From NCBI RefSeq assembly GCF_037975245.1, contig NC_092577.1:28264398-28328397 (forward strand): a stretch of 64,000 bases of DNA, written 5' to 3'. Of the stretch, positions 24,522-46,500 are shown piece after piece. This stretch comes from Apostichopus japonicus. Lineage: Eukaryota > Echinodermata > Holothuroidea > Aspidochirotida > Stichopodidae. The notes under the pieces are model-generated. The model worked only from the letters and a program-made list of their open reading frames with translations, was not told the DNA's origin and did not search any database. Both the position numbers and the translations under genes were made by a program. The first letter of the stretch is position 1, and each line of letters begins with the position of its first letter.

Positions 24522-26690
24522 AAAAATAGTCATTTTATTTTTTGATTTCCATGTCTGAAACATGATTGGTTAAGAAGAACTCCGAATTAGCTTCTTCCTT
24601 CCTTTTAGATTATTTGTGTGTGTGTGTGCGATACGAAATGTCACAATGTAATTAGTTCTCAAGTTGTTAAACCTTGACACAGAACCACGTCGAGCAAACA
24701 TTAGTTCGAATTATCATCCATTATTTCTTCGGTGCTACGAATCAGCTTCCCAAAAATAGATTCCTAAATGACTATATCTCTGATGTTATAGGACCATTCC
24801 AGTTCTGGTTTTTTAACCAACAAGCTAATGGAGACAAATATGTCATATTTATTCCGAACGAAAAGGTACAAGAACGATGACTTCTAACTACTAATGTTGA
24901 TCATTAAAATAGGAAAAACATAAACATATTTGTCAATTAGTTCTCGTAAGTCCGTCAATCAAGGTGTATTGTACAGTTTTGTCTTCACACACAAAGACGA
25001 ACAAAACTGAAGTCCTTTCTTGGATAATATCCGGTATATATATAGCCTGCGAGTAGTACAGACACACAAAAGCTTAACAAGTTTCAATGAAAAAATGATT
25101 TCCTTCTTGACAAGCTCACACAATGTTCCAAACAATAAGAAAGGATGGAGTGAAAGTTACTAATAAAACTGCAAAAAACTTGAACGAGAGCACATATATC
25201 ATTGATGATAACTTAAAAAATGGTGACCCTGAGTAAAGAGGTATGTCCTTTTGTGAAGTTCATTTCACTGTGCTTATAGTTATACGGATCAGCTTTGTGT
25301 GTAGCGTTTATACTAAACGGTTAACGGTATACTCCGGTACCATGCAAACCTATCCACACTTGAAAATGAAGAACCAGTGATCCGTTGAGGCCAAACCACG
25401 TATCGAATAGCTGGTGTTATAAATTTTTGTCACAGACAAAAGGTCGCCGTTATTTACTTAATATTGACAAGAAAAAATAAATTGTTCATCCGTTACGGTA
25501 ATGGGAGTCTTTTCATCTATATAAGATATGCCCTTTAAAAACGGTTTTATTGGTTTAGCCCTGTTGCGTCATTCATCCTGAACAAGTGTACAAAACGTAT
25601 ACACTGAAGTTGGACAGACTTGTACCTTCGGACAGTAATAAACAGAATTTTCTCTCTGGGTTTGATACTTGAATCTAAAAAGCTGCAATGACTATATAGT
25701 CGTTTGCATTACCATGTAGCCTATGATGTTTATACATCATATTTTAAAAAAAAAAACACAAAAAAACAAAAACAACTCAGTACGAAATATCTTTTTGGTT
25801 TTGCACAATGAGGCTTTGTTCTCCCTAAACAATACTCACGTATACCTAGGTTCTCTATATTCACTTCAGTAATCTTAATTGCTTTGCACAAAGCGTGGCA
25901 AAGTAAAATATGATATGTATTCAGATTAAAGTATCAATACAATAGTAAGGCGGGCGTACAAAAAGAATCCCATAACCAATTAAGTGTTTTTTCTTTATTG
26001 TGGCCTTCTTTTTAAATTAGTCAACCAGACAATTCATACTTTTTATATATAGCCAGCTTACCAATAATTGAATCACAGATTTTCGATCGGTGTTAATTGT
26101 CTATCACCTTCAGTGTGCACTGAAGGGTGGTGGTTAGACCCTATACACTCCCTTCTCTCAAGCTATAAAGTTGATCAGTTTGCCAGTCGGATGCAGCGAC
26201 ACACTCCAACATTTCTGGAAAGATGAGAGAGGATGTGACAAGGGGAGTTGGGAGAGGGCTGATGGGATATGTAGGACGACTCGATCCAAATCCTTTAGAA
26301 ATCAAGGCAATTAAGATAAGAGGCATCATAGTAACCCAATTATGCTATATGTACACTGCAGGAACTATAGAGCTATGATGAAAAAGGTCACATCAGCCTA
26401 GTTTTATGGAGAATTTATGGTTTTGCAGGGGGTGGAGGGAGGGGGGGGGGGTGTTAATGTGGGATGATCAGTTACAATTTTTTTGATTAAATATTTGGAA
26501 TTAAATATTTTTGTTTCTTGGTGGTATAATTATTAGCGTACTTTTCCTGTATGGTCGAGAATTAGACAGTGGGGTGGTTAACTTACAGAGGCATGTAAAC
26601 CATGCTTTATCAGTGGCCGCGCTTTACGATTTTTTTTTTGTAGATTCTACGGTGTCCCAATTGGGACTTTGCAAAATATTGGAAATAACT
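24522..26690. other. Upstream of the CABIT gene, no gene seen
   Basis: AT-rich sequence with short A-runs (25745-25760), a G-run (26430-26450) and no convincing exon. The promoter and any 5' noncoding exon of the CABIT gene should lie here, but no TATA/initiator combination can be assigned by eye. Confidence 0.5.
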
Positions 26691-26699
26691 TAAGAAGAA

Positions 26700-27032
26700 A
26701 TTTCAACTATTTCCAATATCAATACGTCGACCTTTTCCTGTGACTTCGTTAGGACTTCGTCAGGACAATGTAGAAGAGTACCATAATACGTCTTGCCCGG
26801 TCCAAAGAGAGTTTGACCAATTGAAATATGTGAAACAAGGCAATACGCATTATAGTACTCTTCTACATTGTCCTTAGAGTTCATGTTACCCATTGGTTAG
26901 GTGGTCCAAGACGTGTTGGTCTTGATTATGGCCCAAATGCTTTTTATTCGTTGTTCCGTTACACTAATTTAAGAAGTGATGATGTAGTGGTCATTTGAAT
27001 TGGCCAAGCACTCTTTGGTCCGGGCAAGACGC
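26700..27032. repeat. ~186-bp satellite family, left part
   Basis: Contains one direct unit (with TACTCTTCTACATTGTC, a GTTACACTAATTTAAGAAGTG block and GGGCAAGACGCATTGTG) and, before it, an inverted partial unit (CCATAATACGTCTTGCCCGG). The array resumes at 29442 after a transposon insertion. Confidence 0.8.
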
Positions 27033-27040
27033 ATTGTGAT

Positions 27041-29433
27041 CAGTGTTCGACTTATGGCCAAAAAATTGCATAGCAACAAATTTCGACAATTGCTATACAA
27101 TATTTTTGTTGCATAGCAGTTCCCCAATATTGAATAGCAGTTTTGAAATTACCACAAAACGGACCAAATGTTGGCGATCAATGTATTAACTAGAAAATGT
27201 TTGTTTATTATTATTATTTATACTAGTGTTGCTACGATAATCGTTTTCAATATCGGTATCGGCCGATATTTGCAATATCGGCAGCATATCGGTATCGGTA
27301 AAATTTTGCCTAATTGCCGATAACAGCAAACCGATATTGAACTTTTCTTTTTAACAGCAGAGCTACCTGTACTTATTTATACTTGCAATGATTTGTTAAT
27401 CTGCCCAAGACGATCCATTTCTTTAGCGTCAGTTAAACTCAGATTCATTTTCGATTAATATCCATGGAAACCTGACTCTCCGTAACATCTAAAAACACGT
27501 CTACGGCGCGCGAATATAACCAATGACCTTCGTGAACCTTGGCCTACACACAGCATTAGTGCAGCATATATACACTGTACTAACCATTCATTTCCTCAAA
27601 GGCCTCCGTGAAAACCTTGAACATGATGCATACAGTAACTGCACAGTTCAGCAGTGTTGGAAAACCTTGTTCAATTTCCCGCGAACACACTGCCGATTTC
27701 CCGCCGGTGTTCGCCTGCCTAGCACGCATAACGTGCGAGCATAAAGGCGTGGTGTCCAGGGGCCCGTCTTAGGGCTATGGTGGGGTCATGGGGTAGAACC
27801 CCTCTTGGGGATCCTGGGGGCGAAAGCCCCCGAAAATTGTCATTTTTTGCGATGTCTGCCGATGAAAAAATTCGCAGTTGAGGATGCAAAATACTGACAA
27901 CTTTTTTTATTTAAATTGTCACGAAACTGATGAAAATTTTAAAATGACAAGTTAAAGTAGCTATATTATGTTATAAAATGAAAAGAGATTTAATCTGTCT
28001 TTCAAAAAGTGCAACTTACAAAACTTCCGATATTATGAAACAAACAACGTTCAGCAAAGCCCCGTTTCTAGACTGCCTAACAATGAATAGCGTGCACTAT
28101 GCGTACATTTTTACAACTGCAGTGTTTAACCCTATACCCAACTACTGTACCACGGTACATGTGCTGCGAATTTGCCCAGGTACCTTCCCAACAACTGTGA
28201 GCTCATCCCCTGTGTAACACTTGTTTGTTAACATTTTTTTGGCACGTTGCCAGGGAACCTTTTAGTTACGTGAGATCCGTAACCGCCGAGGTGGTTAGGC
28301 TATTTGCTTTACACTTAACTATGGTAAGATATTATTTTGTCAGGTTTTTTTTTCGCTATACGGTCATGGCGGCGATCCGTACTTCCGAGTGGGGGAGATA
28401 TGACCTTGTTGACTATCTAAGCGTAGCGCCACCATGAGTTGGCGCGAATCGTACAAGAAAATTTTGGGATTAACAAACCCTCTAGATGGCCGGAAACGGC
28501 ACTTCCCGAGGTTTCCAAGCGCATATACCCAACTTTAAAATAGGGATGTCATGTCCGAAATATCTCATAATCAGGATCCAAAATACTTTTTTTTTAAATT
28601 TCGGGTGTTATTTTGGGAAAATTGCCCCTGTCAATCTTGTTTCAGGCGCAACGTTAGAATGTTCGAGAGCTCTTTTATATTATTCGATGAAGAAAATGGC
28701 CTCATGCAGGCTATTATAGGCCTATTCACATGCAATACACAATTACACATAGTTACATTCCTAGGTACCGATTGCTAGGGCATCCAGGTGAAACGTGTAT
28801 TAAGCATTACCCTGGTAACATGAGATTCTCAGCTGTTCGAGGGAACATGTGCGTGTGTAGGCCTACTATAGGGCCTATATGAATACTATGAGGGTGCATA
28901 TATGTACTATATCAATACCGTGGGCGCAATAATACATTTTGTTGTTATAGGGCCATGAATGAAGCCTACAGTCAACTATTTTTGCTTTATAAAGACGCTT
29001 TATTTGAAAAGATCGCACTGCGTTTATGGTAGGCGAGAAATGAAGCTAAAAAAGAGCCGTACATTAACGATGATGCATAAATGTAGGCATGAAAATATTC
29101 TTATCCCTGGCATTTGGTGTGGGGGGGGGTATGGTGTTTTACATTCCCTCCACCCATTTTCATGGGGGGGATATATCCCCCCCCCCCCAGGATCGCCGCC
29201 CATGTATACGGTCAAGTGAATAAGTTGTACATTGAGTATAAACTCAATAAATTATAACTTCTACATTGTGATCGACAGTTCGTAAGTTAAGGTTTGAGTG
29301 TTTGCTCCCAAATCTGACAAGGAATTTGTATCGCACAAATCGGCACAATGTGCGATGCTGATTTGGAAACGTCTCGCAAGTTTGTCGTTTTGGATCGCAT
29401 TTTGCGATGCGATACCGGAAAAATCGAACACTG
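27041..29433 (+). mobile_element. hAT-like element interrupting the satellite, itself interrupted
   Basis: The termini CAGTGTTCGA / TCGAACACTG are flanked by an exact 8-bp duplication, ATTGTGAT (27033-27040 and 29434-29441). The sequence is the reverse complement of 3220-4777, plus an internal 840-bp element with its own target duplication. Without that insert the element is 1545 bp. It has no transposase open frame, so it is nonautonomous. Both copies contain a hairpin-forming GGGGGC...GCCCCC segment. Confidence 0.9.
28365..29204. mobile_element. Nested hAT-like MITE, 840 bp, inside 27041-29433
   Basis: It starts CATGGCGGCGATCC and ends GGATCGCCGCCCATG, imperfect inverted termini. It is flanked by exact TATACGGT duplications (28357-28364 and 29205-29212). 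The undisturbed target, with a single TATACGGT, is preserved in reverse complement near 3433-3450 of the partner element, giving a direct empty-site comparison. It has no transposase. G-runs and C-runs lie near its right end. Confidence 0.92.
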
Positions 29434-29441
29434 ATTGTGAT

Positions 29442-30020
29442 ACTCTTCTACATTGTCATTGGAGTTCATATGACCCATCGGTTTGGTGATCTAAAGCGTG
29501 CTGGATGGATTAAGGCCCAGAACTTTTTCGTGGTCCCGTTACATTAGTTTAGGAAGTGATGATGTAGTGGTCATTTTAATTGGTAAAGCACCCTTTGGAC
29601 CGGGCAAGACGCATTATGGTACTCTTCTACATTGTCATTGGAGTTCATATGACCCATTGGTTAGATGGTTTAAGGCGTGCTGGTCTTGATTAGGGTCCAT
29701 GCAAATGCTTTTTATTAGTAGTTCCGTTACACTAAATTCAGAAGTGATGATGTAGGGATCATTTGAATTGGTCAAGCACTTTTTGTACCGGGCAAGGCGC
29801 ATCATGGTACTCTTCTACATTGTCATTAGAGTTCATGTGACCGGTTTGGTGATCCAAAGCGTGCTGAATGGATTAAGGCCCACATTTTTTCGTGGCCCCG
29901 TTACATCCATGATCCATCTTATAAGTGATGGTATAGTGGTCATGTGAATTGGTCAAGCACTGTTTGGACAGGGAAGACCCATTGTGGTAATTTTTTATGT
30001 CGTCTTCAGAAGTTCATATG
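29442..30020. repeat. ~186-bp satellite family, right part, about 3 units
   Basis: Three tandem diverged units follow the transposon, each with TACTCTTCTACATTGTC, a GACCCAT..GGTTTGGTGAT block, CCGTTACA and an AAGTGATGATGTAG block. Short open frames across the units are not supported as genes. Confidence 0.85.
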
Positions 30021-31851
30021 ACCCATTGATAAAACCTCATTATCCTTGGGAAAACACACTAAACTGTACTTTTTGGACGAAAAATTCTTGATAATTACGT
30101 ACGGAAGCATTCGGCTTTCCATAGTTGTATATCGAATCCATTGTCGAATTAGTATGAATGTCGAACGAGGAACTCGGAATAAGTACCTAACTTCAAGTTC
30201 AGAGACGAATTCTTGGCTAGCGCGTAATTCGAAGTTATGTAATATATATGTTAATGATTCTTGGTTGAGGTCTTCACGGCATTACATTCTGCAACGTCGT
30301 CGTTTACCAAAATGTGGATCTAATAAAAAACAGAGTCAAGGTTAGTCTACATAGACCACATTGAGTAAGAGATGGTGAGAGAAAAGAATTGAACTTCGTT
30401 ATGCTAGGCTCAGCTTAGGCCACACAGGCCTATCCTTTTAATGTACGTTACAATACTAATTATTTGCTGTACATACTCACTAGTAACACTAAGTAACAGG
30501 CTTTGCCTAGTGTGTAACCAAGCTTAGGCCTGAAAGTCTCAAGTAAAACTAACACTTGTACGCAGTGAATGTGATAAAGTATGGCAGATATTGACAAGTG
30601 AAAGGCACACTTCAGGGATTCAGGCAGTATTGATACACAATTACCATTGTAACACAGTCTTCGTAAAGTAACAACACTACAAAGTACTATCCTAAAGACC
30701 AAAGTTGACTAGCATTGTAAGGAAAGGTTGAATTTTGAGTGGTGTTTTGGTGGTTGTATTCTTTGTTTCATAGATGAAGGTTAAATGCCCTAGTTTAGAA
30801 CACTTCATCCAGAAATTTGCCAAATTTGTTAATGATAAAAGTCCATTATCAAAGAAAAACTTGAACGTTATGGAAGTCACATTATTTTTCAATAATTGTA
30901 ACAGAAACTTTTCCATGTGAATAATTGGCTTTGAAATAATTAAATGGTCTTAGTTGCCTAAATGTTATCTGTGAGCCTTGAATGAACTTTATGCTTGTAA
31001 AATTTGTTAACAACCACATCTTATAAACTTTCTAAATGTATATACCTACTATTAATTTATGGAAGGTCAGACAGGTACAGTAACATTGAATTTATTCAGG
31101 GCATTTTGCACAAACTTTGAGAAATGGACAGGACAGTGGATTCATCTGGAGACACATTAAAACGGTACAGGAGGTGTGGGTACTACTTTTCCCCAGAAAT
31201 CAGGGATGCCCGGCAACATTGTTATACATCTTCATGATTTCTGAACTTAAATATATATTTTTTCTTTTCCCATTATGGCCAAGATGAAGGAAGAAGATGC
31301 AAATAGACCTAGTGTACAATACTACAATGTAATATTTAACTATTCATTCATACTTAAAAATGATTGATCATGCTATTGCTGGATGCACTCTGCCTCACGC
31401 ATCGTTTTGGTTAAACCTCAAATTAGACCCACAGAAGACTATTGGTTTAAAGGCATTGAAAACTCGCCCCAAACCGCGTGCCGCACTCTGAAAAAGTTAA
31501 CTTTTCGTTGCTTGAAAGTGAAGTTTTCTTCTTGTCGCTACAAAATGCAGACAGTACTGAAACGTGATACCTTGTTATCTGCTGTCCCTGAGATGTCCAT
31601 GGCCTTATTGTTTGTACACAGTGCTGTGGGTATTGACCGCAGCAGTATGTACTGTGTGTGTATTTTTTGGGATTGATGGTGGTGTCTAACACTTCTGTTA
31701 CACCTCATTTGAAACTAGGTCAGATAACCTGCATTAGACGTTTCTTTTTGCGCGAGTCTTCACACCCTTTAGCTCTAATTATTCATTCGCAGTTGGATTT
31801 GTCATCCTTCAGATTGGTAAAATGATGTTACTGGGTATTTATTTTTCACAG
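30021..31851. other. Upstream of RBBP8, no coding exon assigned
   Basis: The first coding exon of RBBP8 begins at an acceptor AG (31850-31851), so a 5' noncoding exon and the promoter should lie in this stretch or further left. A frame at 30046-30345 and one at 31383-31676 show no recognised domain or splice logic, and I do not call them. Confidence 0.5.
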
Positions 31852-31891
31852 TTCCTGTTGACAGTGATGTTCTATCAATCTACCAATCAGC

Positions 31892-41922
<10,031 letters not shown>

Positions 41923-42955
41923 CTGTTATACAGATGATAGTGATGCTGCGAGAGGTTGGGGAAAAAAATATTTTGATGGCTTGCTTAAACTATTTAAACA
42001 AAATACTTTATGTTGGTATTTCTTTGCATCACAGATGTCTCAGGCAGGGTTCGCCTGTCTCTGTCATTTAATAACACCTTGTTAATTTAATTTTATGTGC
42101 TGTAGGATGACTTTCGGCACAAAATTAATTTTGATGTATTGTAGATGGTTAACATTTACTTGTAGCAATCCACCTCATAGTTTTGTACCTTAGTTATTTT
42201 TTTATATATTTTTTTTATACAAAATTTACCCTTTAAACAGTCGAGCTTTATTAAATTAAAGTGACTGGAATTTGTAACTTCGTTTTGGTTGAGTTTAGTA
42301 TCAGAATTTCCAAACAATGGGTTAACATTAAAGTGAATTAGTAATATTTAAGGCCAGCACCGAGGAACGACGTCATCATTTCAAGTTAGCCTTAAAGGAC
42401 CACTCCAAACATATTTTAAAGGTGTGTATATCTAAAAAAAACGGAATAGCTATAGAAACACTTTGTACATATATCATATCCAGACTAAAATGCTACCTTG
42501 AGTTGTCCTTTAATTACTGCATTCCTGAGGTTTCTTTCAGCAATATTTGAATAATATGTATTGTACAAAATATGGCTTTATTGATATTGAAATGCATTTC
42601 AAAGTGCGTTTCTCACAAGAAATCCAAACAGTCAAAGCAAAGGTTTATAATCTGCTAATTAATTCCAACAGATGTATTCAACAAGTTTGTTTAGTTATAT
42701 ATTAACTGAATTGCCTTGCGTAGGCTACAGAGGGAATATGTGAGGCTTAACCCTTCTTATTCAATTGTGTGGCAACCTATAAATATTTTCATGAATCATT
42801 TCTCACTTATGTCACTCTGAAAATGAAGTTATGGCCTTGAGATAGCAAACAGGTTTCAAAGGTGCCTAAGGTCTCATCCCACATCAAGTCTATCGCTGGA
42901 CGGATGCAGATCTGGTATCAACCCTACACACACAATAAAAAGTAATTGTCATTTA
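41923..42955. other. RBBP8 3' UTR and flank
   Basis: AT-rich sequence with no coding features. The 3' UTR should lie here; its end cannot be fixed by eye. Confidence 0.5.
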
Positions 42956-42994
42956 GCCTCTGGAGAAGATCCTGCTAGGATCGAAACGTCAGGC
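42956..42994 (+). ncRNA. Hammerhead-like motif, probably decayed
   Basis: CTGGAGA-A-GATCC-TGCTA-GGATC-GAAA-CGTC, enclosed by GCCT...AGGC. The stem II pairing (GATCC/GGATC), the GAAA box and an outer stem are those of hammerhead ribozymes found in Penelope-like elements, but the core reads CTGGAGA where CTGANGA is expected. That change should disable cleavage. No reverse transcriptase remnant was seen beside it. Confidence 0.4.
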
Positions 42995-44597
42995 CAACTT
43001 ACTTTTACACAATTAAAAGTAGTTATAACCACAACGGACCATGTGTGCAGAGCTAGTAAGAGACCTAATTGACAGCATGAATGTGCCCGGACACCCTCCC
43101 CCCCTGCTCATGGGGGTCCGATTCAATGATCCCAGGGCCACATACCCCTTCTTTCTTAAATCCTGGATCAATCCCTTAGATGTGGGAGATCCCGCAGCTG
43201 GTAAGAGGTTTACAAAATTGGAAGTGAGAGAGAAATTAGTTGGCTTTACCGATGAGTGAGTATTTTTTATAATGAAGGTAACGAAACCAAATCCAGACCG
43301 GTTTCTTGGGAAGGCTTACCCTTTCTGTATATGCATAAGAAAGATAATGACAATGTGTGGGTTATATTCTTTACAGGTTCATTGATTTCCCTCCGGAAAG
43401 GGGGGGGGGGCTCTGAGGCGAGCCTTCAAGAGATGGTAAGAGATGGGTATTAGAGGACCCTGTAAGATTATAAAACAAACTTCAAAATGTTGGGAAAAAA
43501 AATAACTAATCTGGAATTGAAAATGTCAGTTCTCATTAATTTTATAAGTGTTGGATTCCAATAAGACGTATGCATATTATATGCACGAAGTACTATTTGT
43601 TTTTTTCTGTTGTGCTAACATGAAATGTGACTAAATATATATATATACATGTGTGTGGGTGTGTATTGTGCATGAACATATAGAAGCTTATTAAATGGAA
43701 ATTACATGTTTTTCATTATGATGGTCTATATTTGCAAAATCGTTTAAAGAATAAATTGAAATAGAGAATGTATAACAAAAACTTGTTTGTCGTTTGCATC
43801 CTCTATCAGGATTTGCTTAATTTTATGAATGCAACATTCAACATCGTTTCTTGTTTGTATTTTTGACAACAAGGTATTTCAAACACCTTCTATAAAACAG
43901 TACGCTTATAAATATATTATATTTATTATTATGGGGAGTACTTAACTCTCGAAATCAATAGAAAAAAAAAACACATTGATATAAGTTTTGCTTGTAATCA
44001 GGCCATGTTTGTAAAACGAATTACTCGGTCAATATTAATATACATCATTCCGTCATTTAATTTTAGTAGAAAAACAGAGAGTAATATAAAGTAAAATGAA
44101 TCTTTACTTGGTCTTGAACCAAATTTAGCAATGCACACAGCCTAAATGGCAATAATACAGTCTTTTGTAATGTACGTGTCGAGAGAAAGAAAACTAAGAA
44201 GATGTCGAAATGACAAACGAAATATTTCTCGTTATGAGATATGTTTTTTACATGGACAGCAAAATGTCCTTTCCTGTTTTGAGAACTCCCGGTTATCCAT
44301 TCTCTAAATGTGTGGCCGTTTATCCTGCAGCTGTGACGTCAGGTAGTGTACCGCCTACCCCTCGCCCCCTACAACCCCGCCACCTTTATTTAAAAGTTAA
44401 AATGAAAAGTGAGAAGGAAATTGATGAAACCTGATATAAAATACAAAATGAATACATTATTGTAAGAGAGCAAGAACTATAGGTTTGTTATCTAAAATTA
44501 GCAATTAGGCCTATTAAAAACTTTTACAAACATTTAAAAAATGTTGGACCTACATGAATAATGCAGTAAGAAGAAACGAAGCCTCAATGCTAAACTG
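42995..44597. other. Intergenic, no gene seen
   Basis: AT-rich sequence with a G-run at about 43400. The short open frames (43041-43259, 43256-43453, 44210-44434) have no recognisable motifs or splice context. Confidence 0.5.
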
Positions 44598-44605
44598 GTG
44601 TCAGT

Positions 44606-44944
44606 CAGTGGCGGAGCGTCCATACAGTCAGGGGGGGGGGGGATATCCCCCTGACAGACTCAAATGGACTGCTGGCGCCCTTTTCAGCTATTTACCACTT
44701 TTTACTTATTCGCTGTTATTGACTTTTTTATTGTGCTCTCATCTACCTATTGATATTTGTCACATTATCTGCAAATTAGCAAGGCTCGGAAAGGGTCATT
44801 TCCGGCGATCTAGGGAGTATCTTTACTCAAAAAAATTCTGTACGATCCGCGACAACCTGTGGTGGCACTCCGCTTAGATAGTGTCGAAAGCGCCTCTACA
44901 GACCATTCTCGCCCCCCTGACCAATACCCCTAGCTCCGCCACTG
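44606..44944. mobile_element. hAT-like MITE with exact 8-bp target duplication
   Basis: The termini CAGTGGCGGAGC and GCTCCGCCACTG form a 12-bp inverted repeat (GCTCCGCCACTG reads CAGTGGCGGAGC in reverse). The flanks are GTGTCAGT at 44598-44605 and 44945-44952. It is 339 bp, with a G-run near the left end and no coding capacity. Confidence 0.9.
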
Positions 44945-44952
44945 GTGTCAGT

Positions 44953-45435
44953 GACGTACACATGATTTCAAGGGTGTGTGTGTGGGGGGGGGGGGGCGTA
45001 ACAAATTCCCAACACTAGATCCGGATTTGATCTGCTCAGGATCAGATCCTGTGCTCGAGATCAAGGTTGTAGTGTAAATGCAGATCAGATCTAATTCTCC
45101 GATTTAGATCTTGTCAAGGGGAAGGGGGGGGGGGGTACCCGGGCACGGGATAACTCTTGTAGTGTTCATGCTCTAGGATCAAAGATGATTCGAGATCACC
45201 AGAGAGGTCTTTACATTATGTAACCGCCGACTTCCTCGCGGGAATTAACTTCACAGTAGCGCGCGTAGTTGCTGCATATACCCAGTGTGTACATTTTAGT
45301 AGGCCTACTAGTCTGGAAGCCACTTCCGCTTAAGCACTTGCCGTGCACAGGGAGAATCAGAGTATGAGGTAAGTGTGATTTGTGAATGCGCCCGAATTAA
45401 GATATGTTATGGTTCACTGGTAATGCGATCACCTG
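44953..45435. other. Intergenic, no gene seen
   Basis: Contains G-runs at 44985-44996 and 45121-45134 and a CAGTGACGTACACATG start-like motif at about 44949 that may be the edge of another MITE. No matching right end was found. Confidence 0.4.
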
Positions 45436-45875
45436 ATAAGATCAGTAAGGTCATTGATGGCGTAGGCTGCTCAAAACATTTACAAATGAGGGCCTGTGGC
45501 TATGGGGTCAGTGAATGCGACGCCCACATGTAAGGGGGGGGGGGTCTTTCAAACTTTCAAAGTTGAGAGGCCAATGGTGCATGCTGAGGTATATTTAGAC
45601 CATAAACGTTGTCTATAATTAGATGTAAACACAACGGTTGTGCTAATAAAAACATAAGATCAGTAAGGTCATTGATGGCGTAGGCTGCTCAAAACATTTA
45701 CAAATGAGGGCCTGTGGCTATGGGGTCAGTGAATGCGACGCCCACATGTAAGGGGGGGGGGTCTTTCAAACTTTCAAAATTGAGAGGCCAATGGTGCGCA
45801 TGCTGAGGTATATTTAGACCATAAACGTTGTCTATAATTAGATGTAAACACAACGGTTGTGCTAATAAAAACATT
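45436..45875. repeat. 218-bp tandem duplication, two copies
   Basis: The unit starts ATAAGATCAGTAAGGTC and ends with the GTGCTAATAAAAACAT block. Copy A begins at 45436 and copy B at 45654. The two are almost identical, differing by the length of a G-run and a 2-bp indel, so the duplication is recent. Confidence 0.92.
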
Positions 45876-46136
45876 TTGTCTTAATACATCATTAACTTTT
45901 CAGTCTTAATACATTAAACAGGTACATGTAACCATCCCTCTATTAGGTTAGTCCCTAAGGAATGTAAATAAAGTCTTGGTTACACCGACGGGTAGCTTGC
46001 AATTTAATTTCTCTCTAACTGCAAATTTGATATGTAGATGCAATGGTGTAGTCGTGTTTGTATTTTCTTGTTTATATACGACACACACGCATATATATAT
46101 ATATATACATATACACACACGTATATACATATATAT

Positions 46137-46218
46137 GTAATTGAAATTGCAGTGAGTTGGAAAATCCAGAACAGTGAAGAAACTTCCAGCCTCCACCGGG
46201 ATTCGAACCTGGGCCTCC

Positions 46219-46222
<4 letters not shown>
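46137..46222 (-). repeat. tRNA-derived SINE fragment
   Basis: The reverse strand reads AGGTTCGAATCCCGGTGGAGG (B box) followed by the family tail with TTTCAATTACATATA. The 5' half of the tRNA-like head is replaced by a TA repeat. It is diverged from the two copies in the segmental duplication, so this is an independent insertion. Confidence 0.8.
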
Positions 46223-46262
<40 letters not shown>

Positions 46263-46367
46263 AATATATAATATATATATAATATAATATATATAATATA
46301 ATATATATTACATATATATAATATATATATATGTATATATATATATAATATATATTACATATATATA

Positions 46368-46446
<79 letters not shown>

Positions 46447-46482
46447 ATATACATATATATATATATATATATATGTAATATA
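46223..46482. repeat. (TA)n microsatellite with AATATA variants
   Basis: About 260 bp of imperfect TA repeat beginning directly at the truncated SINE head and ending just downstream of the serpin stop codon. Confidence 0.93.
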
Positions 46483-46500
46483 CATGGGCCTATTCACACC

